Assembly: GCA_964606055.1 (NCBI GenBank)
Contig: CAZSFA010000042.1
Span: 1 to 20,013, forward strand
Length of the DNA: 20,013 bases
Source of the DNA: Roseitalea sp964606055
Lineage (GTDB): Bacteria; Pseudomonadota; Alphaproteobacteria; Rhizobiales; Rhizobiaceae
Direction: 5' to 3'
Positions 1-6,084 of the stretch are shown here, in pieces (positions within the stretch are counted from its first letter, which is position 1; each line of letters begins with the position of its first letter). A program made the position numbers and the translations under genes. The notes under the pieces were generated by a model, which did not search any database, was not told the origin of the DNA, and saw only the letters and a program-made list of their open reading frames with translations.

Positions 1-176
1 GTGTCGTTGAACACCATCAGATCGCCCGGCGACAGGAATCCCGGCAGATCCAAAACGGTCGCATCGGTCGTGATCGCCGCATCGACCACCAGCATGCGCG
101 CCGCATCGCGCGGCACCGCCGGTCGCAACGCGATGCGTTCCTCGGGCAGTTCAAAATCGAACGCGTCAACGCGCAT
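1..176 (-). CDS. queA: tRNA preQ1(34) S-adenosylmethionine ribosyltransferase-isomerase QueA (N-terminal fragment)
   Basis: QueA transfers and isomerises the ribosyl part of S-adenosylmethionine onto preQ1 at the wobble base of tRNA, giving epoxyqueuosine in the cytoplasm. Only the first 58 codons lie in the window; the gene leaves through the left edge. The visible start MRVDAFDFELPEERIALRP matches the family's N-terminal MRVxxFxFELPxxLIAxxP pattern, and SPGDLMVFNDT corresponds to the family's PGDLLVFNNTR segment. The ATG is preceded by a G-rich stretch (TTGGGGGC) as a loose ribosome site. It follows ppiB on the same strand, but a terminator-like hairpin lies between them, so queA may have its own promoter or depend on readthrough. 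Identity is clear from the N-terminus; the rest cannot be judged. Confidence 0.9.
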   Translation of the reverse strand, partial: MRVDAFDFELPEERIALRPAVPRDAARMLVVDAAITTDATVLDLPGFLSPGDLMVFND

Positions 177-187
177 GTCTCAGCCCC

Positions 188-229
188 CAAACGAAAGGGA
201 CAGGGCGCCAGATACCAGCGCCCTGCCCC
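188..229 (-). terminator. Rho-independent terminator-like hairpin after ppiB
   Basis: Read on the minus strand, the arms CAGGGCGC and GCGCCCTG pair perfectly (8 bp) around a 9-nt loop. After one mismatch the stem extends by three more G-C pairs (197-229). A T-rich tail, TTTCGTTT, follows directly at 189-196. Stem plus T tract just past the ppiB stop codon is the form of an intrinsic terminator. It lies only about 20 bp before the queA start, so it may also act as a partial block between ppiB and queA. Confidence 0.65.
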
Positions 230-248
230 GCAAACCAGGCCTGAAGCC

Positions 249-755
249 TCAGGTGTCCGCAGCGACCTTCATCGCAACGATTGAATCGGGATCGGGCACC
301 GGCTCGCCACGCTTGATCTGGTCGACATTGTCCATGCCTTCGATCACCTGGCCCCAGACGGTGTACTGCTTGTCGAGGAACGAAGCGTCCTCAAAGCAGA
401 TGAAGAACTGGGAGTTGGCCGAGTTGGGGTTTTGCGCCCGCGCCATCGAGCACGCGCCGCGCCCGTGCTTGGCATCGGAGAATTCTGCCTTGAGGTCGGG
501 CTTGGACGAGCCACCCATGCCGGCGCGGCCGGGATCGAAATGGGCGCCACCCTGCTTGCCGAAGCGCACATCGCCCGTCTGCGCCATGAAGCCATCGATC
601 ACGCGGTGAAAGACGACGCCGTCGTAGTCGCCCGCGCGCGCCAGTTCCTTGATCCGCGCCACATGATTGGGCGCAAGGTCGGGACGCATCTCGATGACGA
701 CATCGCCTTTGGTCGTCTCAAGCACCAACGTGTTTTCGGGGTCTTTGTAGGCCAA
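249..755 (-). CDS. ppiB: Cytoplasmic peptidyl-prolyl cis-trans isomerase (cyclophilin type, PpiB-like)
   Basis: This 168-residue cyclophilin catalyses cis-trans isomerisation of X-Pro bonds. Core motifs are visible: FHRVIDGFMAQTGD at 49-62 with catalytic Arg51, and ANSQFFICF at 113-121. Position 126 is Phe where human cyclophilin A has Trp121, as in E. coli cyclophilins, which predicts weak cyclosporin binding. There is no signal peptide, so it should stay in the cytoplasm. The chosen start is TTG at 753-755: AAAGGAG lies about 7 nt upstream, and the resulting MAYKDPENT start fits rhizobial homologues. The same frame stays open further upstream into ppiA, but that extension has no cyclophilin character. 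It lies 40 bp downstream of its paralogue ppiA, so the two are probably cotranscribed. Confidence 0.92.
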   Translation of the reverse strand: MAYKDPENTLVLETTKGDVVIEMRPDLAPNHVARIKELARAGDYDGVVFHRVIDGFMAQTGDVRFGKQGGAHFDPGRAGMGGSSKPDLKAEFSDAKHGRGACSMARAQNPNSANSQFFICFEDASFLDKQYTVWGQVIEGMDNVDQIKRGEPVPDPDSIVAMKVAADT

Positions 756-795
756 TGCGCCTCTCCTTTGGTTGTCTTTGTCCTGCGCGCCGATG

Positions 796-1365
796 TCAGT
801 CGGCCGCAACGCGAACCGATACCATCCGGTCCGGATCGACGACCGGCTCGCCGCGCTTGATCTGGTCGACGAACTCCATGCCCGACGCGACGGCGCCGAC
901 AACCGTGTACTGGCCATCGAGGAACCGGCCGTCATCGAACATGATGAAGAACTGGGAGTTGGCCGAGTTCGGGTTCTGGGCACGCGCCATGCCGACAACG
1001 CCGCGCACGAACGGCTCGGCCGAAAACTCGGCCGGCAGGTCCGGGAGCGTCGAAGACCCGGTGCCGGCACGCTGCATGCTGTAGCCGTCCTCCAGATCGC
1101 CGAACTGCACGTCGCCGGTCTGCGCCATGAACCCGTCAATCACGCGATGGAACGCAACGTTGTCGTATGCGCCCTCGCGCGCCAGCGCCTTGATCTGGTC
1201 GACATGACGCGGCGCAAGGTCCGGGCGCAGGTTCACCACCACCTCGCCGCTCGCCAGCGTGATGATCAGCGTGTCTTCGGCGTCGCCCGACTGGGCGTGT
1301 GCGATGATCGGAGCAGCAAGCGCGAAGGCGGCAAGGGTTGCAAAAAGGCGGCGGTGCAGGCGCAT
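796..1365 (-). CDS. ppiA: Exported peptidyl-prolyl cis-trans isomerase (cyclophilin type, PpiA-like)
   Basis: A 189-residue cyclophilin with an N-terminal signal peptide: basic MRLHRR, a hydrophobic core, and an AHA/Q cleavage site after residue 24. It should therefore act as a proline isomerase on folding proteins in the periplasm. The catalytic segment FHRVIDGFMAQTGD and the ANSQFFIMF strand are intact, and Phe again occupies the cyclosporin-contact position. It closely resembles the adjacent ppiB, including a shared 27-nt identical DNA stretch, so the pair looks like an old tandem duplication with one copy exported. GAGGA sits about 7 nt before the ATG. It starts 30 bp after coaD and is probably in the same transcript. 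Confidence 0.93.
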   Translation of the reverse strand: MRLHRRLFATLAAFALAAPIIAHAQSGDAEDTLIITLASGEVVVNLRPDLAPRHVDQIKALAREGAYDNVAFHRVIDGFMAQTGDVQFGDLEDGYSMQRAGTGSSTLPDLPAEFSAEPFVRGVVGMARAQNPNSANSQFFIMFDDGRFLDGQYTVVGAVASGMEFVDQIKRGEPVVDPDRMVSVRVAAD

Positions 1366-1395
1366 GAAACAGTCCTCGTCGATGGAGCGGGTTGG

Positions 1396-1908
1396 TTAGC
1401 GGCGGGGTGCGAAACGGGCAAGCAGCGCGCGCTCGACCGCCGGCGGGACAAAGGACGACACGTCGCCGCCCATCGCCGCGATCTGGCGCACCAGCGTGGC
1501 GGCAATGGGGCGCGTTGCGGCTTCCGCCGGCACGAACACGGTCTCGATCTGCGGCGCCATGGCCATGTTCATGCCCGCCATTTGCATCTCATAGGCATAG
1601 TCGGTCGAATCGCGCAGGCCGCGCAGCATGGCAATCGCGCCGGCGTCGCGCGCGGCATTGACGACAAGCCCGTCGAAGGCGGTCACCGACACACGATCGG
1701 CGGCAAGATGCGAGCCGTCCAGCGATTCGCCGATCATTGCCGCACGCTCCTCGAAGCTGAAAAGCGGCACCTTGCCCGGGTGAACGCCAATCGCGATCGT
1801 CACACGGTCAAACAGCGCCAGCCCGGCGCGCAGGACGGACATGTGGCCGTTGGTCAGCGGATCGAAGGAGCCGGCATAGATGGCAGTGCGGGTCGAAGCG
1901 GCGCTCAT
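1396..1908 (-). CDS. coaD: Phosphopantetheine adenylyltransferase
   Basis: CoaD joins 4'-phosphopantetheine and ATP to give dephospho-CoA and pyrophosphate, the penultimate step of coenzyme A synthesis. The 170-residue protein has the nucleotidyltransferase signature GSFDPLTNGH at 13-22, in which the TxGH motif contacts ATP. HPGKVPLFSFEER follows, as expected for the substrate-binding region. Near the C-terminus, AATLVRQIA stands where family members carry an SSSxVR-type ATP-binding motif. Length is typical (about 160-170). The ATG has TAGGAA about 7 nt upstream. It appears to be the first gene of a coaD-ppiA-ppiB unit. Confidence 0.95.
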   Translation of the reverse strand: MSAASTRTAIYAGSFDPLTNGHMSVLRAGLALFDRVTIAIGVHPGKVPLFSFEERAAMIGESLDGSHLAADRVSVTAFDGLVVNAARDAGAIAMLRGLRDSTDYAYEMQMAGMNMAMAPQIETVFVPAEAATRPIAATLVRQIAAMGGDVSSFVPPAVERALLARFAPRR

Positions 1909-1987
1909 GGCGCGTTCCTATAGCAGCTTGCCTGAGAACCGGTACCGCTTTTCGGCCTGTCGGCATGCGCCCGACGCGACAAACCCG

Positions 1988-2410
1988 TCATCCGATTTCG
2001 CAGACGACCGGCCAGGCGCCTTGGCCGTCGATCACCAGCACGCCGGCCTCGGCACCCGATTTGCCGTCGAACGCGCGCTCGATGCGCAGCGACGCGACGA
2101 TGCGCTCGACATTGGGGTCGGTGAAATCGACGCGCAACCGATCCGCGTCGAACACGCCCTGACCAAAGACGATCGGAACCGCGCCTGGAACGAAATCGAG
2201 ATCCGTCGCGTATTCCGACCCGCCCGCCGCAATCCAGGCATTGACGACTGCGAGAACCGGAACCCGGCCGATGCCGATCATCACATCGACACTGTCATCG
2301 GTCGCCCCGTTGCAAGCGACGGTCCCGGTTGCCGAAGCCGGTCCGGGCAAGATCATCGCGGCCAGCAAGGCTAACGCGGCAACGGCAACTGTCTTCCCAC
2401 GGTCAACCAT
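1988..2410 (-). CDS. Small secreted protein of unknown function
   Basis: I do not recognise a named family. The 140-residue product begins with a clear Sec signal peptide: MVDRGK, a hydrophobic run, and GPASA/T, cleaved after about residue 27. The mature part of about 113 residues has no membrane segment. It has just two cysteines, Cys33 near its start and Cys137 three residues from the end, which could form a disulfide in the periplasm. The remainder alternates short hydrophobic and acidic stretches (VDVMIGIGRVPVLAVVNAW, DFTDPNVERIVASLRIERAF), suggesting a compact beta-rich domain. The start was chosen because GGAGG lies about 9 nt before this ATG; an in-frame ATG 11 codons upstream lacks such a site. 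It ends 79 bp before coaD and could be cotranscribed with it. Confidence 0.75.
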   Translation of the reverse strand: MVDRGKTVAVAALALLAAMILPGPASATGTVACNGATDDSVDVMIGIGRVPVLAVVNAWIAAGGSEYATDLDFVPGAVPIVFGQGVFDADRLRVDFTDPNVERIVASLRIERAFDGKSGAEAGVLVIDGQGAWPVVCEIG

Positions 2411-2514
2411 CGCGTAATCCCTCCGCGTTATCGTCATGTGCACGATAGCACAGTCGGTCGTGCGCCCGCATGACAGATTGACGGCACAAACGCACGCAAG
2501 TCTGGAGCAATCCG

Positions 2515-2607
2515 ATGTTCACGATCTACGCCGTTACCCTGACCGTCGCCATCATCACCGGCTCAACCGCTCTGTCGATGGGTCTTCTGCTGCGCCCGCG
2601 CCAGTGA
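2515..2607 (+). CDS. Possible 30-residue single-pass membrane peptide
   Basis: A short open frame begins with ATG, has TGGAGC about 7 nt upstream as a ribosome site, and encodes 30 residues. The product is a hydrophobic helix of roughly 22 residues (MFTIYAVTLTVAIITGS and onward) ending in LLLRPRQ. This pattern gives a membrane segment with a positive C-terminal tail. No function can be assigned and I recognise no family. It sits alone between the divergent secreted-protein gene and lexA, about 170 bp upstream of lexA on the same strand. The support is the ribosome site plus the coherent hydrophobic pattern. Chance occurrence in GC-rich DNA remains possible. Confidence 0.42.
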   Translation: MFTIYAVTLTVAIITGSTALSMGLLLRPRQ

Positions 2608-2714
2608 TTCGCCTCGCTCACGTGGCAAAAGACCGTTGCGCGTCGTAAGAACCACTGCCAGAACCGACGAAAGCCTTGCAGGACCGGCGCTTTGACGGAA
2701 AATTAACCGTTGCG
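2608..2714. other. Non-coding stretch upstream of the lexA operators
   Basis: No convincing gene is seen here. It contains TTGACG at 2692-2697, which could be a -35 element, but no good -10 hexamer follows at 16-18 bp. A GAAC-N8-GAAC pair at 2649-2664 is one base too wide for a LexA operator. Together with the small ORF and the operators it makes up the 366-bp interval between the secreted-protein gene and lexA. Confidence 0.4.
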
Positions 2715-2729
2715 GAACACAAAAGGAAC
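2715..2729 (+). promoter_or_regulatory. LexA operator (SOS box), perfect match
   Basis: GAAC-N7-GAAC, which reads GTTC-N7-GTTC on the other strand, is a perfect match to the LexA binding consensus known for Alphaproteobacteria. It ends 47 bp before the lexA ATG, a usual place for autorepression. A weak promoter reading overlaps it: TTGCGG at 2710-2715, a 17-nt spacer, then TAGGCT at 2733-2738. Confidence 0.82.
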
Positions 2730-2740
2730 AGATAGGCTCT

Positions 2741-2755
2741 GTTCGAGCTTTGTTT
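2741..2755 (+). promoter_or_regulatory. Second, imperfect LexA operator
   Basis: GTTC-N7-GTTT differs from the GTTC-N7-GTTC consensus by one base. It lies 26 bp downstream of the perfect box (start to start) and 21 bp before the lexA ATG. Two boxes in this arrangement would allow side-by-side LexA binding over the promoter. Confidence 0.5.
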
Positions 2756-2776
2756 TCGTTTGTTTCCGGAGCGGCC

Positions 2777-3499
2777 ATGCTGACGCGCAAGCAATTGGAC
2801 CTTTTGATGTTCATCAACGAGCGGTTGAAGGAGACCGGCGTTCCGCCCTCCTTTGACGAGATGAAGGACGCGCTCGACCTGGCATCGAAGTCCGGCATTC
2901 ATCGCCTGATCACGGCGCTCGAGGAACGCGGCTTCATCCGCCGGCTGCCCAATCGGGCCCGCGCGCTCGAGGTGATCAAGCTGCCCGAGGCCATGCAGCC
3001 CATCAATCAGGTTCGTCACGGGTTTTCGCCCAGCGTGGTCGAGGGCGGGCGCGGCAAGGCGCCGGCGCCGTCCATGCCGACGTCAAACGGCGTGGCGCGC
3101 CTTGACGGCGCCAATGATGATCATGGCGTGCCCGTGATGGGCAAGATCGCCGCCGGTGTTCCCATTTCCGCCATCGAAAACCAGACCCGATCGCTCGCCG
3201 TGCCGCCCGACATGCTGGGCAAGGGTGAACATTACGCGCTCGATGTCGAGGGCGATTCGATGATCAACGCCGGCATTCTCGATGGTGACACGGTGGTGAT
3301 CAAACGCACGGAAACGGCCAACCCCGGCGAGATTGTCGTCGCGCTCGTCGATGATGAGGAAGCCACGCTCAAGCGTTTCCGCCGCAAAGGCGCCTCGATC
3401 GCGCTGGAAGCGGCCAATCCCGCCTACGAAACGCGGATTTTCGGGCCCGATCGCGTTCGCATCCAGGGCCGTCTGATCGGCTTGGTCCGACGCTACTGA
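2777..3499 (+). CDS. lexA: SOS response transcriptional repressor LexA
   Basis: LexA represses DNA-damage genes until RecA filaments trigger its self-cleavage. The 240-residue protein has an N-terminal winged-helix domain (about 1-65, recognition region near 28-48) and a long linker (about 70-115). A C-terminal S24-type peptidase domain follows. The autocleavage bond is Ala126-Gly127 in GKIAAGVP. The catalytic pair is Ser161 in EGDSMINAG and Lys199 in EEATLKRF. The longer linker than in E. coli (202 residues) is usual for alphaproteobacterial LexA. The start MLTRKQLDLL is the family start and has GGAG about 5 nt upstream; an in-frame ATG nine codons earlier would lie inside the operator region. 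Two operator-like boxes just upstream indicate autoregulation. It is convergent with comEC. Confidence 0.97.
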   Translation: MLTRKQLDLLMFINERLKETGVPPSFDEMKDALDLASKSGIHRLITALEERGFIRRLPNRARALEVIKLPEAMQPINQVRHGFSPSVVEGGRGKAPAPSMPTSNGVARLDGANDDHGVPVMGKIAAGVPISAIENQTRSLAVPPDMLGKGEHYALDVEGDSMINAGILDGDTVVIKRTETANPGEIVVALVDDEEATLKRFRRKGASIALEAANPAYETRIFGPDRVRIQGRLIGLVRRY

Positions 3500-3520
3500 C
3501 ACCTGGGCCTTCGGGCAGTG
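3500..3520. terminator. Possible small hairpin between convergent lexA and comEC
   Basis: The 22-bp gap between the two stop codons holds a C(TTCG)G tetraloop closed by a GCC/GGC stem. A further CT/AG pair forms across a two-base bulge. UUCG hairpins are unusually stable and the site fits a shared terminator, but the stem is short and there is no T tract on either side. Confidence 0.3.
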
Positions 3521-3521
3521 C

Positions 3522-5948
3522 TTACTGGTTGCGTGAAGCAAGGTTGCGTGCCGACCGGCTCCACTGGCGATGGTCGTGCCATGGCCGGAACGGTGTCGTC
3601 ACGGCATGTCGCGCCACCAAAGCCGGTTTGGTTTTCCGACCGTCGGGCATTGGGCGGCGCATCGGTATGATTTCGGCGCTGCCCTTGAGCGCCAGATCCT
3701 GCGCGGTCAGGACGAGTGGCCCGGCGCCATCGCAGGGCGACTGGGCCGGCGCATGGGCGAGCACGATGAGATCGTTGTACCCGCACGCATCGGCATCGAT
3801 CACCCCTGCACTCGCGGCAATCGCAACGCGATACGTGGTCCCGTCGCGCGTGACCCGTCCGGTGCACAGGTCATCGTCACAAACCATCACCGGCGCAGCG
3901 CCTTCCCCGGCTGGCGTCTGTGGCCCGACGGGCTTGATGATCATCGGAGCCGCATAGGCCGATTGCCACTGGTCCAAGATGAACCGGCTCGGCCGGCTGC
4001 GGTTGACGGCCAGACTGCCGTCCGCATCGATCAGCGCCATCTGTCGTGCATCTTCGGAGATGACGACGAGTGGCAAGGGCCGGTCGGCCATCAACCACAC
4101 AGCCAGCAACGCCGGAAGTGCCGCGCCCCATCGCAGCCATGTCCGGCAAATGCACAGCCAGATCAATGCGATCGTCGCCGCAACCATCGCCGCATCCGAC
4201 ATCGCGCCGACCATGCCGGGCGGCGAATGCGCCGTGATCCAGTGGGCGATCGCCAGGATCCAGCGCGCGCTTTCGGCCATCAACCAATAGAGGTAACCGT
4301 CGATGCCGAACGGAATGGTCACCGTTGCCAGGATGGCAAGCGGCATCGTCAGCAGCGATACGATCGGCATCGCTCCCAGATTGGTGAACAGGCCCAAAGG
4401 CGCCACGCGGTGAAAGTGGTAGGCCGCGTAAAGACCCGACGCCGCGCCGGCGATGATCGATGTCGCGGTCACGCCGATCATGAACCGGACCGTCCAGCCC
4501 GGCAGGGCCGCGGCACCGGTGACCCGGGCCGGCGCGCCGAACCTGCGAAACCGCTCGGCGCGCGCGCGGTTCCAGATGTCATAGAGCGCGATCAGCGCCA
4601 GCGTCGCCGCAAACGACATGTGAAAACTTGGTCCGATGGCCGCATTGGGCGCGATCGCGATGACGATGATGGCGGCGATTGCCAGGTTGCGCTTGGAGAT
4701 CGCCGCCCTGTCCATCATCAGCGCGCCCAGCATCACCGCGAGCATGATGAAGGAGCGCTGGGTGGCAACGCTCGCGCCGGCGAGAAACAGGTAGATCAGG
4801 ATCGCCGCAAAGCCGACGGCGGCCGCGTACTTCTTGGTGGCATGCCCGGATGTGAAGCCGCCGGACGTCGCAAACCCGGCGCGAAGCGCGATCATGACCG
4901 TGCCGGCGACCAGCGCCATGTGCAGCCCGGAAATCGACAGGATGTGCGCAAGACCGGAAATACGCAGCGCCTCGTTGACGTGCTCTGGAATCGCCGAGCG
5001 GTGTCCGGTCACCAGCGCCGCCGACACAATGCCGGCCTCTCCGGGCGCGGCCGCCATGATCCGCTGGGCGAGCCAGAGCCGCGCGTTCTGCAGCCCGGTG
5101 TCGAGTTGGGCGGGAATGGACGATCGTGGTGCGAGATCGATGCGGTCGGGCGGACCGTAGAAGAAGCCGTTGGCACCGTGGCCGGCGAAGTACCCGTGAA
5201 AGGCAAAATCATAGCCCCCGGGCCGCACCGGTCCCGACGCGGGTCGCAACCGCGCCAGCCCGTGCAGGCCGTCGCCCACGCGCGCGTCTTCGACCGCCGT
5301 GCGGGCGGTCACGCGCAGCCGGTCGGGCGCGAACCGCAACAGCGGCCGCTCGGTCTTCAGGACATCGAGCGTGTAGCGCGCCGATCCGTTGGGGCGCGGT
5401 TCGATGCGCACGATGCGGCCTGTCAGCGTCGTCGTCACTTCCGAGCCCAGCATTTGCGTGTCGCGCGCCAGCGTGTGCCATTGCGCAATGCCCATCCCGG
5501 CCAGCGTGACCAGTACGGCCAGTATGGCGCGCGCCAGCATGCGGGACCGGTCGCGCGCCAGCCGCCATGCGACAGCGAAGACTCCAAGCCCCAACGCGAT
5601 GTTGTGGCGAGCCGGCTCGGTTGGCAGGCTGAAGTAAAGCGTCACCCCGGCCAGCAACAGCACCGGTACCATCAGGAACGGCGTGCCGAACTCCGCTTCG
5701 GCAGTCAGCGCCGCCGAAAGTCGTGCCCGAAACGCGGCGCGATCGAACACACGCCGGCTCGGCCATGGCAAGGTTGGCAAGCGCCGACGTGCGGGCACAT
5801 GGGATTGAGGCGCTATGGGCGCCAGCGGGTCGCGTGTCGTCGGCGGCGGTTGGCGCACGGCCGGCGCCGGAAGCGTCGCCGCACGAAATGCGTCGCGCTC
5901 GTCGCGCGCCGGTGCGCCATCCGCCCTGCCCGGCCTGTCCGCCGCCAT
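3522..5948 (-). CDS. comEC: ComEC/Rec2-family competence membrane protein
   Basis: ComEC forms the inner-membrane channel that takes single-stranded DNA into the cytoplasm during natural transformation. The 808-residue protein has a proline-rich basic N-terminal tail (1-85), two early membrane segments (about 90-160), and an OB-like DUF4131 region (about 170-275). The polytopic competence domain (about 300-620) carries the signature ISGLHMAL at 339-346. The C-terminal 180 residues are soluble. They contain four cysteines (about 690, 695, 722, 739) and none of the HxHxDH metal-binding motif of the beta-lactamase-like domain that Firmicute ComEC carries. The ATG at 5948 was chosen because GGTGGAA lies close upstream and longer versions run into the gltX leader. 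It is divergent from gltX, with 136 bp between starts. Whether it supports transformation is unknown. Confidence 0.88.
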   Translation of the reverse strand: MAADRPGRADGAPARDERDAFRAATLPAPAVRQPPPTTRDPLAPIAPQSHVPARRRLPTLPWPSRRVFDRAAFRARLSAALTAEAEFGTPFLMVPVLLLAGVTLYFSLPTEPARHNIALGLGVFAVAWRLARDRSRMLARAILAVLVTLAGMGIAQWHTLARDTQMLGSEVTTTLTGRIVRIEPRPNGSARYTLDVLKTERPLLRFAPDRLRVTARTAVEDARVGDGLHGLARLRPASGPVRPGGYDFAFHGYFAGHGANGFFYGPPDRIDLAPRSSIPAQLDTGLQNARLWLAQRIMAAAPGEAGIVSAALVTGHRSAIPEHVNEALRISGLAHILSISGLHMALVAGTVMIALRAGFATSGGFTSGHATKKYAAAVGFAAILIYLFLAGASVATQRSFIMLAVMLGALMMDRAAISKRNLAIAAIIVIAIAPNAAIGPSFHMSFAATLALIALYDIWNRARAERFRRFGAPARVTGAAALPGWTVRFMIGVTATSIIAGAASGLYAAYHFHRVAPLGLFTNLGAMPIVSLLTMPLAILATVTIPFGIDGYLYWLMAESARWILAIAHWITAHSPPGMVGAMSDAAMVAATIALIWLCICRTWLRWGAALPALLAVWLMADRPLPLVVISEDARQMALIDADGSLAVNRSRPSRFILDQWQSAYAAPMIIKPVGPQTPAGEGAAPVMVCDDDLCTGRVTRDGTTYRVAIAASAGVIDADACGYNDLIVLAHAPAQSPCDGAGPLVLTAQDLALKGSAEIIPMRRPMPDGRKTKPALVARHAVTTPFRPWHDHRQWSRSARNLASRNQ

Positions 5949-6084
5949 TGTGTTCCACCCTACCGGATTGAAGCATGCCTTGCCCGGCGCCGCGCTTGCA
6001 AGTTGACTTGTGTGTGATACCACCCGGCCGCGCCGGGCGGCCGATCCCGCCGGCGTCACCTGCTTCCAGCTTCGGAGTTCGACA

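Noticed and set aside
249..1139. Extended ppiB frame of 296 codons
   Set aside because: The upstream 128 codons lie inside ppiA in another frame and lack cyclophilin sequence; a TTG with a good ribosome site at 753-755 gives the expected protein.
2649..2664. GAAC-N8-GAAC upstream of lexA as a third SOS box
   Set aside because: The spacing is eight, not seven, bases, which does not fit the alphaproteobacterial LexA operator.
3570..6017. 815-codon open frame on the plus strand opposite comEC
   Set aside because: It is the antisense shadow of comEC in GC-rich DNA. The product is rich in Arg, Gly and His with no domain or membrane pattern, whereas the minus-strand frame has clear ComEC motifs.
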